Positions 1 through 7,861 of a DNA stretch of 46,109 nt are shown here, piece by piece. The notes beneath the pieces were generated by a model. That model was not told where the DNA came from. It saw nothing but the letters and a program-made list of their open reading frames with translations, and ran no database searches. The position numbers and the translations under genes are program-made. The DNA comes from an uncultured Saprospiraceae bacterium (lineage in GTDB: Bacteria; Bacteroidota; Bacteroidia; Chitinophagales; Saprospiraceae), in the NCBI GenBank assembly GCA_937941765.1, contig CALDGQ010000062.1, positions 1 to 46,109 on the forward strand, in the 5' to 3' direction. Within the stretch, counting starts at the first letter, position 1; each line of letters opens with the position of its first letter.

Positions 1-597
1 CCAGTTGATCCAGGTTGTGATGACGGAAACTGTGCAAACGGTGTTGAATTCTGGGATGGTTGTGGATGTGTTGCTGGAGAAGCACCTGTTGATCCAGGTT
101 GTGACGATGGTGACTGTACAAACGGAACAGAATTCTGGGATGGTTGTGGCTGTGTTGCTGGAACTGCGCCAGTTGATCCAGGTTGTGATGACGGAAACTG
201 TGCAAACGGTGTTGAATTCTGGGATGGTTGTGGATGTGTTGCTGGAGAAGCACCTGTTGATCCAGGTTGTGACGACGGTGATTGTACAAACGGTCTTGAA
301 ACTTGGGATGGTTGTGGATGTGTTGCTGGAACTCCAAATGTTGATCCAGGATGTGATGATGGCGACTGTTCAAATGGTGTTGAAACTTGGGATGGTTGTA
401 ATTGTGTAGCTGGAACTGCACCTGTTGATCCAGGATGTGACGATGGTGACTGTTCAAATGGTTTAGAAACTTGGGATGGTTGTAACTGTGTTCCTGGAAC
501 ACCTGTTGAACCTACAATGTGTGATGATGGTGATGCTTGTAACGGTGTTGAGACTTACGATGAAGCAACTTGTGGTTGTGTTTCTGGTCCGGCTCCA
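1..597 (+). repeat. Tandem 84-bp (28-codon) Cys-rich coding repeats
   Basis: Units start at 1, 85, 169, 253, 337 and 421, exactly 84 bp apart. A shorter, diverged unit starts at 502. Each encodes a pattern like DPGCDDG..C.NG.E.WDGC.CV.G with four to five Cys. Unit 1-84 is identical to unit 169-252, and 85-168 closely matches 253-336, so the array grew partly as 168-bp dimers. The array runs off the left edge, so its full copy number is unknown. Confidence 0.95.
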
Positions 598-3111
598 GAT
601 TTAGGTGTACCATTTATTACTACAACTGACAACACTACCCTATGCTTAAATTCTGATCAAACTTCAATCAATGTGGATGTTGCTAACTTAGGTGATGCTT
701 CAAATTCTGATTGGTTGATTACTGATGAAAACTCTATTATCCTTGCAACAGGAGCATCTAACCCAGTTGACTTCTCTGGTGCTGGATCTGGTGTATGTGT
801 TGTTTGGTACATTGCTTATGAAGGTGAACTTGGTGGATATGAAGTTGGTGCTGATGCTTTTGCAATCACTGGTTGCTATAAGTTATCTAACTCAATAGCT
901 GTAACAAGATTACAACCTGAAGGAGGAATGCTTACGACTAATGATCCTACTGAAATTTGTGCTGGTGACGGAATTGGTGATCCAATTGATGTAACACTTG
1001 AAGGAAACACTGGTGCAAACAATGCTTGGGTAATTACAGATGAAGCTGGTAATATTTTAGGCTTACCTGCTGCTCCACCTTTCGACTTAGAAGGTGCTGG
1101 TGCTGGTGTTTGCTTAATTTGGAATGTTTCTTTTGATGGTGAATTAACAGGTGCTAACGTTGGAGCAAATGCTGCTGACCTTGGTGGATGTTACGCATTA
1201 AGTAATCCAATTACTGTTGTTAGAAATCAGCCTGTTGGTGGAAACCTTACTACAAATGATCCAACTACAATTTGTGCTGGTGATGGTGTAGCCGATCCTA
1301 TTGATGTTGCTTTGGACGGAAACGTTGGAGCTAACGGAACATGGGTAATTACAGATGCTGCTGGAAATATTTTAGGTTTACCTGCTGCTCCACCATTCGA
1401 CTTAGAAGGTGCTGGTGCTGGTACTTGTTTAATCTGGCACTTATCTTCTTACGGAGATGTTGGTGGTGCTGAATTAGGTGCAAATGCTAATGGCTTAACT
1501 GGTTGTTACGAATTGTCTAACCCTATTACAGTGACAAGACAAACTCCTCAACCTTCTGTAATTTCAACTACAGATCCTACAACAGTTTGTGCTGCTGATG
1601 GTATTGATGATTTTGTAAATGTTGATATGACTCCTGGTGTTGGTGATAACCACGCTTGGGTAATTACAGATGCTGCTGGAAATATCTTAGGATTACCTGC
1701 TGCTCCACCTTTCAATTTTGAAGGTGCTGGTGCTGGTAACTGCTTAATCTGGTGTGTTGATTACTATGGTGAATTAGGTGGTGCTGAATTAGGTGCAAAT
1801 GCTGCTGATTTAACGGGTTGTTTCGCTTTAAGTGAGCCAATCGAAATTATCAGAAGTGATGCTACTTCTATCGGAAACTACGTATTCCATGATGTTAACC
1901 AAGATGGTTGCCAAGATATTGGTGAATTAGGAATCGGTCAAGTATTGGCTTCATTAGTTACAGCTGGACCTGATGGTGTATTCTGTACTGCTGATGATGT
2001 AGTTGTTGATTCTGAATACACTGCATTCAATGGTTCTTACTTATTCAGTTGTGTTGCTCCTGGTGAGTATGTTGTTAACTTTAGCAACTTCCCTGGTCCT
2101 TGGCAAGTAACTGGACAAAATGCATGTGATGATGAAACAGATTCTGATGTTGATCCAACAACTGGTTGTAGTGATCCAATCACTGTAGTTGCTGGTGGAG
2201 GAAACAACTTCTCAATTGACTTAGGTTTATTCGGAAGCTGCTTGAACCACACAGATGGTGGAGTTATCGGTTCTACACAAGATGTTTGTGGAGGATTTGA
2301 TGTAGATCCATTTGAATCAATCGAAGATCCTTCTGGTGGAACTGGAATCACGGAATACTTGTGGATGTACACAACAACTCCTGGTCCTTTCTCTTCTGAA
2401 ACTTGGAATCCAATTGCAGAATCTGATGTTGCTGCTTATGCTTCTAACCCATTGTCTCAGACAACTTACTTCATTAGATGTTCAAGAATTCAAGGTTGTG
2501 ATACGTATGTTGAGTCTAACATTATTACTGTTTCAGTTATCAATAATCCTGCATTCTGTTTTGAAGGATTTATTGGAATCGATGCAGACGTTATTACTGC
2601 TAATGATATTCAAGTAAGATGGTCTACTAATCCAGAAAGAGAAGATTACCAATACCACGTTGAAGTTTCTGAAAATGGAACGGTATTCGAAACGGTTGGA
2701 TCTATGGCTGGATATGGTATTGACAATGCCGTGAATTCATACGAATACATGCATGATAATGCGAAGATTGGAACAATCTTCTACCGTGTAAGAAGAGTTG
2801 CTAATGGTATTACTGATTATTCTGAAATCGTAAGTGTCAATATCGATGCTGAAAACTTCGGAGAAATCGCAGTATATCCTAATCCTATTAAAGATATGGT
2901 GAACATTAAGTTCTTAGAGCCATTATTACAAGAAACAACTGCTCAATTGATCACTCCTCTTGGTCAAGTTGTAACTACTGTAGTAATTCCTGCTGGAACG
3001 ATCACTCATAGATTAGATGTATCTAGATACTCTGTAGGAACTTACTTCTTAAAAATAACAAATGATGAATTGGGTACTCAAGGTTTCAAATTAGTGAAGC
3101 CTGCTCAATAG
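1..3111 (+). CDS. Giant Cys-rich repeat protein with T9SS C-terminal sorting domain (5' end outside window)
   Basis: The reading frame is open from base 1 to the TAG at 3109-3111, so 1036 residues are visible and the N-terminus is missing. Domains in order: 28-residue Cys-rich repeats (residues 1-199), four tandem 105-residue repeats (205-624), an SdrD B-like domain starting at YVFHDVNQDG (about 620-745), a Cys-containing Ig-like segment (about 750-850), a beta-sandwich with RVRRVANG (about 865-950), and a C-terminal T9SS type A sorting domain opening with YPNP at about residue 959 and ending GFKLVKPAQ. Such proteins are exported across the outer membrane by T9SS and kept at or released from the cell surface. 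Adhesin or matrix function is inference. An ATG at 517 is in frame but lies inside the repeats and is not the true start. A strong terminator follows. Confidence 0.9.
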   Translation, partial: PVDPGCDDGNCANGVEFWDGCGCVAGEAPVDPGCDDGDCTNGTEFWDGCGCVAGTAPVDPGCDDGNCANGVEFWDGCGCVAGEAPVDPGCDDGDCTNGLETWDGCGCVAGTPNVDPGCDDGDCSNGVETWDGCNCVAGTAPVDPGCDDGDCSNGLETWDGCNCVPGTPVEPTMCDDGDACNGVETYDEATCGCVSGPAPDLGVPFITTTDNTTLCLNSDQTSINVDVANLGDASNSDWLITDENSIILATGASNPVDFSGAGSGVCVVWYIAYEGELGGYEVGADAFAITGCYKLSNSIAVTRLQPEGGMLTTNDPTEICAGDGIGDPIDVTLEGNTGANNAWVITDEAGNILGLPAAPPFDLEGAGAGVCLIWNVSFDGELTGANVGANAADLGGCYALSNPITVVRNQPVGGNLTTNDPTTICAGDGVADPIDVALDGNVGANGTWVITDAAGNILGLPAAPPFDLEGAGAGTCLIWHLSSYGDVGGAELGANANGLTGCYELSNPITVTRQTPQPSVISTTDPTTVCAADGIDDFVNVDMTPGVGDNHAWVITDAAGNILGLPAAPPFNFEGAGAGNCLIWCVDYYGELGGAELGANAADLTGCFALSEPIEIIRSDATSIGNYVFHDVNQDGCQDIGELGIGQVLASLVTAGPDGVFCTADDVVVDSEYTAFNGSYLFSCVAPGEYVVNFSNFPGPWQVTGQNACDDETDSDVDPTTGCSDPITVVAGGGNNFSIDLGLFGSCLNHTDGGVIGSTQDVCGGFDVDPFESIEDPSGGTGITEYLWMYTTTPGPFSSETWNPIAESDVAAYASNPLSQTTYFIRCSRIQGCDTYVESNIITVSVINNPAFCFEGFIGIDADVITANDIQVRWSTNPEREDYQYHVEVSENGTVFETVGSMAGYGIDNAVNSYEYMHDNAKIGTIFYRVRRVANGITDYSEIVSVNIDAENFGEIAVYPNPIKDMVNIKFLEPLLQETTAQLITPLGQVVTTVVIPAGTITHRLDVSRYSVGTYFLKITNDELGTQGFKLVKPAQ
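613..1872 (+). repeat. Four tandem 315-bp (105-codon) domain repeats
   Basis: Units start at 613, 928, 1243 and 1558, each 315 bp. Shared motifs are TTxDPTxxCAxDG, WVITDxAGNILGLPAAPPF, EGAGAGxCLIW and GCYxLSNPI. Units 2-4 are close copies; unit 1 (WLITDENS, VWYIAYEGE) is the most diverged. Each unit carries two or more conserved Cys, which suggests disulphide-stabilised extracellular modules. Confidence 0.92.
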
Positions 3112-3134
3112 TTTGCTTATAATTACAATAAAAG

Positions 3135-3170
3135 GACTCTCCAAATTTTATTTGGAGAGTCTTTTTTTTT
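3135..3170 (+). terminator. Intrinsic terminator of the giant surface protein
   Basis: An 11-bp perfect stem (3135-3145 with 3151-3161, GACTCTCCAAA/TTTGGAGAGTC) with a 5-base loop is followed directly by nine T residues (3162-3170). It lies 24 bases after the stop codon. Confidence 0.93.
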
Positions 3171-3606
3171 AACATATCTGATGTCAGTTACAATGTTTTA
3201 AAAATCAAGTATTTATCCAATATGGATATCTAACACTAAAAATATTTACATTTTTTAACTACAAATTGGCAAGAATTTCCATATATTGCTTATACAATGC
3301 CAGTATTCGAAGGTTTTCGGTATGTTTTAAACAAATTTTAATAAAATATATCATCCCTAACTTACTGACAACGTGAACAATATCAACCTTATCAGTTATT
3401 TAACAAGCACTGCTTGTATCTTTTAATTAAAATCAAACGTCTTAATACCAACTATGGCAACTTATTTAGTTGCAGAATCGTTATTATTAAAGTTGAAGTG
3501 CAGGATATAAATAGGAACTAACCTTATCACTTAGTAAACATTTATATGAAAGTCCGAATCTTAAACAAAACAAATTATTTTCGTAGAACAACAAATTTTT
3601 AATCCA
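3171..3606. other. AT-rich intergenic region, no gene seen
   Basis: No convincing coding frame in 436 bases. Two things are visible. First, a 6-bp hairpin GCAACT/AGTTGC with loop TATTT at 3457-3473. Second, a near-direct 21-base repeat beginning AACCTTATCA at 3385-3405 and 3520-3540 (18 of 21 positions equal, 135 bp apart). The promoter of the gene at 3607 must be here. A TATTTTCG near 3576-3583 resembles a Bacteroidota -7 element with one mismatch. Confidence 0.5.
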
Positions 3607-4149
3607 ATGAAAAAAGCATCGTTAATCCTAGTGATGTTATCTACCATCTGCCTTAGTGCATTTAGTCAGGTAAAGAAGCAGTATGCTGATTCGACCGAAC
3701 ATGGGACTACAGTTGTAGTCAAAGAAGATGGCGCAAGCGATCTCGACATCCTTAACGCTTACGGAGACAATTACTCCATGGGCGATGTTATTAGAATTAC
3801 TACTGACATGCTTCCTCCCACATCCACGATTGAAGAACCAGAAGCACCATTAGTGCTATCTGAAAAAGCAACAACGAAAGAAGTTGCTGGTCAAGAAGAT
3901 TTCCCTCAAGAGGTTAGATCTAAGAGAGTCATCAAAAAAAGACGTCCACTTAGTGTACGTAAACCAGCACCAGTTCGTGCATTTGTACCTCCTGCGCCTG
4001 CGAATATTACAAAGGCACCTTCAGCAAGTCCTTCAGAATTTAGATCTGAAGCTTTGTTTAACAAGAAGAAAGGAAAAAAGAAAAGAAACAAAAGAAGAGG
4101 CAAGGGACTGTTCAAGTCTAAGAAAGGCGCTTCATGCTACAGTTTCTAA
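3607..4149 (+). CDS. Small secreted protein with basic C-terminal tail (unknown function)
   Basis: 180 residues. A clear signal peptide (MKKASLILVMLSTICLSAFSQ) suggests cleavage after AFSQ. The middle is Pro/Glu-rich and low in predicted structure. The last third is strongly basic (SKRVIKKRRP near 105-115, then KKKGKKKRNKRRGKG near 152-166) and the chain ends in KKGASCYSF with the only Cys of the mature part. I do not recognise the family. Exported proteins ending in a short Cys-aromatic motif after a basic stretch are compatible with an envelope or peptidoglycan-binding role, but that is speculation. A single-gene unit: long upstream gap, strong terminator downstream. A second frame over the same region is a shadow produced by the Lys/Arg-rich codons. 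Confidence 0.75.
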   Translation: MKKASLILVMLSTICLSAFSQVKKQYADSTEHGTTVVVKEDGASDLDILNAYGDNYSMGDVIRITTDMLPPTSTIEEPEAPLVLSEKATTKEVAGQEDFPQEVRSKRVIKKRRPLSVRKPAPVRAFVPPAPANITKAPSASPSEFRSEALFNKKKGKKKRNKRRGKGLFKSKKGASCYSF

Positions 4150-4180
4150 ATCTATACACTGAAACACAAAACAAACAATA

Positions 4181-4214
4181 AAAGCTTCATTGAGAAATCA
4201 ATGAAGCTTTTTTA
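4181..4214 (+). terminator. Intrinsic terminator, possibly bidirectional
   Basis: A 13-bp perfect stem (4181-4193 with 4198-4210, AAAGCTTCATTGA) with loop GAAA runs into a T tract on the plus strand. On the minus strand the stem is followed by TTTTATTG, so it may also end the convergent gene at 4279-4638. Confidence 0.9.
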
Positions 4215-4278
4215 TTTAGTAGAACAGACTTTCTTGTCTGCTTTGATTTTCCGTCTGTTTTTTGATAAAACTATATTA

Positions 4279-4638
4279 CTATTTCCCAATCTCTCTTTTT
4301 CTAAATAACAACTTTGAGAAATGATCACTATCATTTCGAGCTACTGCTTCAAATAGTTCATATCCCATTTCATCAAGCGTATTCATAAGATTAACAACAG
4401 AAGGAAATACAAATGAATCTCCGCCTTTATCGGTAATCCAGCCATCCTTGTGATTATCCAATTCTTGACCATAGTCTAATTTTGCACGTACCGTACCTAT
4501 TTGACTACCTCTTATTTCATGGATAAGGATAAATTTTGAATCAATTTTCGATAGTGATTTTCCTCCAATAGATTGTGCATTGATATTTAGAAAACAAAAC
4601 AATAAGAATGGAAAAATGAGCGCAAATTTGATATTCAT
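4279..4638 (-). CDS. Small secreted protein, unknown function
   Basis: 119 residues with an N-terminal signal peptide (MNIKFALIFPFLLFCFLNINAQS, likely cut after NAQ). The mature part of about 97 residues contains KFILIHEIRG, then a GQELDNHKDGWITDKGG segment and a C-terminal EMGYELFEAVARN motif. That looks like a short alpha/beta domain of the kind found in Bacteroidota proteins annotated only as hypothetical; the pattern 'LNxxGxxGWELxxV' of DUF4177-like domains is similar (DEMGYELFEAV), so a DUF4177-type fold is a reasonable guess. No operon partner is evident: the 264 bases to the photolyase upstream hold no clear gene. Confidence 0.7.
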   Translation of the reverse strand: MNIKFALIFPFLLFCFLNINAQSIGGKSLSKIDSKFILIHEIRGSQIGTVRAKLDYGQELDNHKDGWITDKGGDSFVFPSVVNLMNTLDEMGYELFEAVARNDSDHFSKLLFRKREIGK

Positions 4639-4902
4639 GTTTTTAAATTTAAATAAGAAAAATATTTAGAGCAAATTAATGAAACTTATTGATAACAGCT
4701 ATGTTAAATTGGTCCAATTTACTATTTATCAAGGATGATAACGAATCATAACGTGAGATTATTGTTGTCATCTTTTGGTTCTGATTTAGGAAGCTGAATA
4801 ATATTGTGAGGATAGGCTTTGTCAACAATTTCCTTGACTGAGAGCTCTTGATCTGAGTAAAAAAATAGAGAACATATAAACAGACAGGATTTCTGTTAAA
4901 CA
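4639..4902 (-). other. Gap with a possible coding remnant
   Basis: On the minus strand, reading from about 4865 down to a TGA at 4746-4748, there is a 35-40 codon stretch with protein-like composition (SDQELSVKEIVDKAY then PHNIIQLPKSEPKDD) but no start codon. It follows a run of seven T residues, where a frameshift could join it to the frame opening at the photolyase stop. A 75-codon minus-strand frame over 4676-4903 has no supporting features. I do not call a gene here. Confidence 0.25.
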
Positions 4903-6243
4903 TTACTGCCCGGCCAGTGCTTCTTTATAAGTTTTCAAACAGCGCGCTCTCGCTTCTTTATGATCCACCATCGGTTCTGCATAAGCATCCGTCCCATATT
5001 CTGGCACCCATTTTTTTATATATTTCAACTCTTTATCAAATTTCTTCATCTGAGATTCTGGGTTGAAAATTCTGAAATATGGAGCAGCATCTGTTCCACA
5101 ACCAGCCGCCCACTGCCAACCACCATTATTACTTGCCAAATCAAAGTCTAACAATTTTTCCGCAAAATAAGCTTCTCCCCATTTCCAGTCGATTAACAAG
5201 TGTTTTGTTAAAAAACTAGCTACGACCATACGAACTCGATTGTGCATGTGTCCTGTTGCGTTCAGCTCTCGCATTCCAGCATCTACGATTGGATAACCGG
5301 TTTGACCAGCACACCACAATTCAAATTCCTTTTTATTATTCCGCCATGGAATTCGATCATATTTTGCTCTAAACGGTCCAGTAATGACATGAGGAAAATG
5401 AAACAGAATCTGGGAATAAAAATCTCTCCAAATTAATTCACTCAAATAGACGGAGCTCATATTGACGGACTTTCTCGCTTTTTCACGGATACTAATCGTC
5501 CCAAATCGGAAGTGAATCCCCAGCCTGGAAGTTCCATTTTTTGCCGGAAAATCACGATCGGCTCCATATTGTTTAATTATTTTTTGTTTGACTGCTTTCG
5601 ATGGAATTTTAATGTCCGATTTTTCAAAACCTATTTCTTTTAAAGTTGGAATTTGCAATGGTTTAATTTTGACTAAATTCTTGAAATATTTTTTATTAGG
5701 ATAAGATTTGAAAAAATAAGAAGTTGTAATGTCATTTGGTTTATTTAAACGAGTCATTAATTTCGCTTTCCATTTCTTGCTGTATGGCGTGAAAACAGTG
5801 TAGGGCAATCCATCATCTTTAGTGACTTCATTCTTTTCAAAAATCACTTGATCCTTGTAGTCATGAAAAGAAATTTTATTTTTATCCAACAATTGTTTTA
5901 CTGATTCATCTCGATCAACGGCATAGGTTTCATAATCTCGATTGACATACACTTTTTCAATTGTATAAGTTTTTAACCACTGTTTCCAGATTTTTATCGG
6001 GTCTCCATAGCCAACTAAGATCGAACTGTTTAAACTTTTGAGCTCATCACTCAACGAAATGATGGTATCATGCAAAAAGTTGACTCTAGCGTCTTTTTTG
6101 TCTGAAAGGTCATCTAATATGTTGGTATCAAAAATAAACGCTGGTAAGACTGGAATATCGGATTTGAGCGCATAATAGAAGGCCGCGTTGTCTTGTAATC
6201 TAAGGTCTCGACGGAACCATGCAATTGCAATTTTCTTCTTCAT
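4903..6243 (-). CDS. phrB: Deoxyribodipyrimidine photolyase (class I, FAD)
   Basis: 446 residues, normal for a class I photolyase. It splits cyclobutane pyrimidine dimers using blue light, FADH- and an antenna cofactor. The N-terminal alpha/beta antenna domain starts IAWFRRDLRLQDNAA (residues 7-20). The FAD domain shows GTSRLGIHFRFGTIS (237-251), LIWRDFYSQ (270-278), GYPIVDAGMREL (316-327), NRVRMVVASFL (335-345), IDWKWGEAYF (351-360) and NNGGWQWAAGCGTDAAPYFRIFNP (372-395). Trp residues at about 310, 353/355 and 376/378 fit the electron-transfer chain. The start ATG at 6243 gives the canonical N-terminus. Monocistronic; the gene on the other side diverges. A cryptochrome of the same fold cannot be fully excluded, but the sequence is typical of repair photolyases. 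Confidence 0.95.
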   Translation of the reverse strand: MKKKIAIAWFRRDLRLQDNAAFYYALKSDIPVLPAFIFDTNILDDLSDKKDARVNFLHDTIISLSDELKSLNSSILVGYGDPIKIWKQWLKTYTIEKVYVNRDYETYAVDRDESVKQLLDKNKISFHDYKDQVIFEKNEVTKDDGLPYTVFTPYSKKWKAKLMTRLNKPNDITTSYFFKSYPNKKYFKNLVKIKPLQIPTLKEIGFEKSDIKIPSKAVKQKIIKQYGADRDFPAKNGTSRLGIHFRFGTISIREKARKSVNMSSVYLSELIWRDFYSQILFHFPHVITGPFRAKYDRIPWRNNKKEFELWCAGQTGYPIVDAGMRELNATGHMHNRVRMVVASFLTKHLLIDWKWGEAYFAEKLLDFDLASNNGGWQWAAGCGTDAAPYFRIFNPESQMKKFDKELKYIKKWVPEYGTDAYAEPMVDHKEARARCLKTYKEALAGQ

Positions 6244-6388
6244 AGTTGGTTTAATGTAGTGAATTGGTTAGTTCTCCAATGATAACAAAATTTTATGCAA
6301 ATAGTTATCAAAAACATTAGATTCAAAATTGGACAAAGTAATAAAACTACATTATTTTAGTGCTTTATTAAAACCAATTCAAACAATG

Positions 6389-7252
6389 ATGAAATCCAAT
6401 ATTTTATTCCTCTTCTTTTGTCTATTCCTTTTCTCTTGTGGTAGTGATGCACCAGCAGATAGTACAGCGCCTCCAGCCGCAGATCAAGTAGATGCCAATA
6501 AAAAGTTGATTGATTCTTATATCGCAAAAATCAATGCGGATCCCACCAATCACGAAGCGAATTCGAAGTTGTTGGCAGATGCAGCAAATCTTAATATAAA
6601 AGCTAAAAATTTCGGTCCGGCCGTACAGTTTATTTCGCAAGCAATACGAGATCACTATCCATCATCAGGTACCGCTAATCATTTGTTATCACTTGCTAAT
6701 ATTTATTCCAATGATATGAAAGCAGTCGGAATGGGCAATGCCATTAAAAGCGCTTTTACAAAAGCATTTCCAGACAATCCGAAAACGAATGAATTAAAAA
6801 CAGCATTAGGAGGTGCCGATATTACCAACATGATTGAAGTGGCATCTAAAGCACTTTATAATGATGAAACAAAACGCATCAATCAAGCTAAAGCAAGAGA
6901 GTATATCAACCTTTGTGAGATTTATGCAATGTCTTTACCAAATGATAACAAAGCTCCTGATTATCTTTTTAAAGCAGGTGAAACAGCAAGATCAATTCGC
7001 CAATTTCCAAAAGCAATTGATATTTACAACTGGATTTACAACAAATTTCAAAATAATGAAAAAGCACCGCAAGCCCTTTTTCTGAAAGCTTTTACTTTGG
7101 ATAATGATTTGAAACAAAAAGATGCTGCGAAGAAATTATACGAAGAATTTTTAGCCAAATATCCTAAGAATGATTTTGCAGACGATACTGAATTTTTATT
7201 GAAGAATTTAGGAATTTCTGATGATGATATTATTAAGGGATTTGGGAAATAG
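6389..7252 (+). CDS. TPR-containing lipoprotein
   Basis: From ATG 6389 (the second of two adjacent ATGs at 6386 and 6389) the product is 287 residues and begins with a lipoprotein signal whose lipobox is LFSC (Cys at about 17), followed by GSD. The open frame extends upstream to 6329, but those residues precede the signal sequence and are unlikely to be translated. The mature protein is alpha-helical. The C-terminal part has TPR-like helices (YLFKAGETARSIRQFPKAI, then QALFLKAFTLDNDLKQKDAA, ending FLLKNLGISDDD), like YbgF/BamD-type periplasmic scaffolds. A cell-envelope assembly or scaffold role is inferred from the fold only. Convergent with the Spo0M-like gene across a palindromic gap. Confidence 0.85.
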   Translation: MKSNILFLFFCLFLFSCGSDAPADSTAPPAADQVDANKKLIDSYIAKINADPTNHEANSKLLADAANLNIKAKNFGPAVQFISQAIRDHYPSSGTANHLLSLANIYSNDMKAVGMGNAIKSAFTKAFPDNPKTNELKTALGGADITNMIEVASKALYNDETKRINQAKAREYINLCEIYAMSLPNDNKAPDYLFKAGETARSIRQFPKAIDIYNWIYNKFQNNEKAPQALFLKAFTLDNDLKQKDAAKKLYEEFLAKYPKNDFADDTEFLLKNLGISDDDIIKGFGK

Positions 7253-7260
7253 CAGAATAA

Positions 7261-7361
7261 GTTTATGATTAAGACGAAGTTTAAGTTTAAGGGATCGTTA
7301 GGACGATAAAGACGTGTGAATAAGAAACAAGATTACTGTCCCCCTTTTAAACTTAAACTTC
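7261..7361. repeat. Intergenic inverted repeat, copy 1 of a GTTTAAGTTTAA family
   Basis: Arms 7276-7290 and 7347-7361 are a perfect 15-bp inverted repeat (GAAGTTTAAGTTTAA). The left 30 bases (7261-7290) recur at 41124-41153 with two differences, so this is a dispersed element and not only a local terminator. It sits between two convergent genes. Confidence 0.8.
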
Positions 7362-7370
7362 TGCTTAGAT

Positions 7371-7835
7371 TTAAACTAGAATAAGAACTTTCTTCACAAA
7401 CGGATTCAACATCGTCCCTTCTACTTCCGCTTTTACCTCGATCCGATAAGTAGACTTAACACCACGTAGCCATTTTGCAGCTTTTACAGCACCACCAAGC
7501 AACGGATTCGATTCTTCCATTTCATCCATCTCTGATTTATTGATTTTGAAAGGAAGGGAGAAGTCAATTTCTACAGGCGCTTGAGCACTAACTTCGATAC
7601 GCTGTGTAATACTTTCTTCTCCAAGCGTATATTCATCTGTCAACTTTTCTTTGCGTCGCCCTCTGGAATATTGTTCGATTAATTTCACATTAAGTTTGGT
7701 GACTGCTTGATCATTCATGGATATTAATACGATTTTACCATCAACAATATTTGAAGACAATTCCACTTCTTCTGGAAGGATGAGTTCAAGCTTCACCCCT
7801 TCTATTCCCAACCACTTTTTTACTTTTCCAAACAT
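7371..7835 (-). CDS. Spo0M-like (arrestin-fold) protein
   Basis: 154 residues. The opening MFGKVKKWLGIEGVKLEL followed by beta-strand-rich sequence, RIEVSAQAPVEIDFSLPF and the closing YRIEVKAEVEGTM resembles the N-terminal arrestin-like domain of Spo0M-family proteins, which regulate sporulation in Bacillus. Bacteroidota do not sporulate, so the name describes fold only. It is about half the length of Bacillus Spo0M and matches the short cytosolic versions. Last gene of the minus-strand run that starts at 11683; 26 bases separate it from the gene upstream, so co-transcription is likely. Function unknown. Confidence 0.6.
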   Translation of the reverse strand: MFGKVKKWLGIEGVKLELILPEEVELSSNIVDGKIVLISMNDQAVTKLNVKLIEQYSRGRRKEKLTDEYTLGEESITQRIEVSAQAPVEIDFSLPFKINKSEMDEMEESNPLLGGAVKAAKWLRGVKSTYRIEVKAEVEGTMLNPFVKKVLILV

Positions 7836-7861
7836 GATAGTTACAAATTAATGAGAAGTGA

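Noticed and set aside
5..409. 134-codon open frame on the plus strand
   Set aside because: It is a frame-shifted shadow of the Cys-rich repeat; the frame starting at base 1 runs through to 3111 and carries the recognisable domains.
1..597. CRISPR-like array
   Set aside because: The 84-bp units are coding repeats in one open frame with no spacers, so they are protein repeats.
4676..4903. 75-codon minus-strand frame after the photolyase
   Set aside because: It begins inside the photolyase stop region, has no homology I recognise and no clean start signal.
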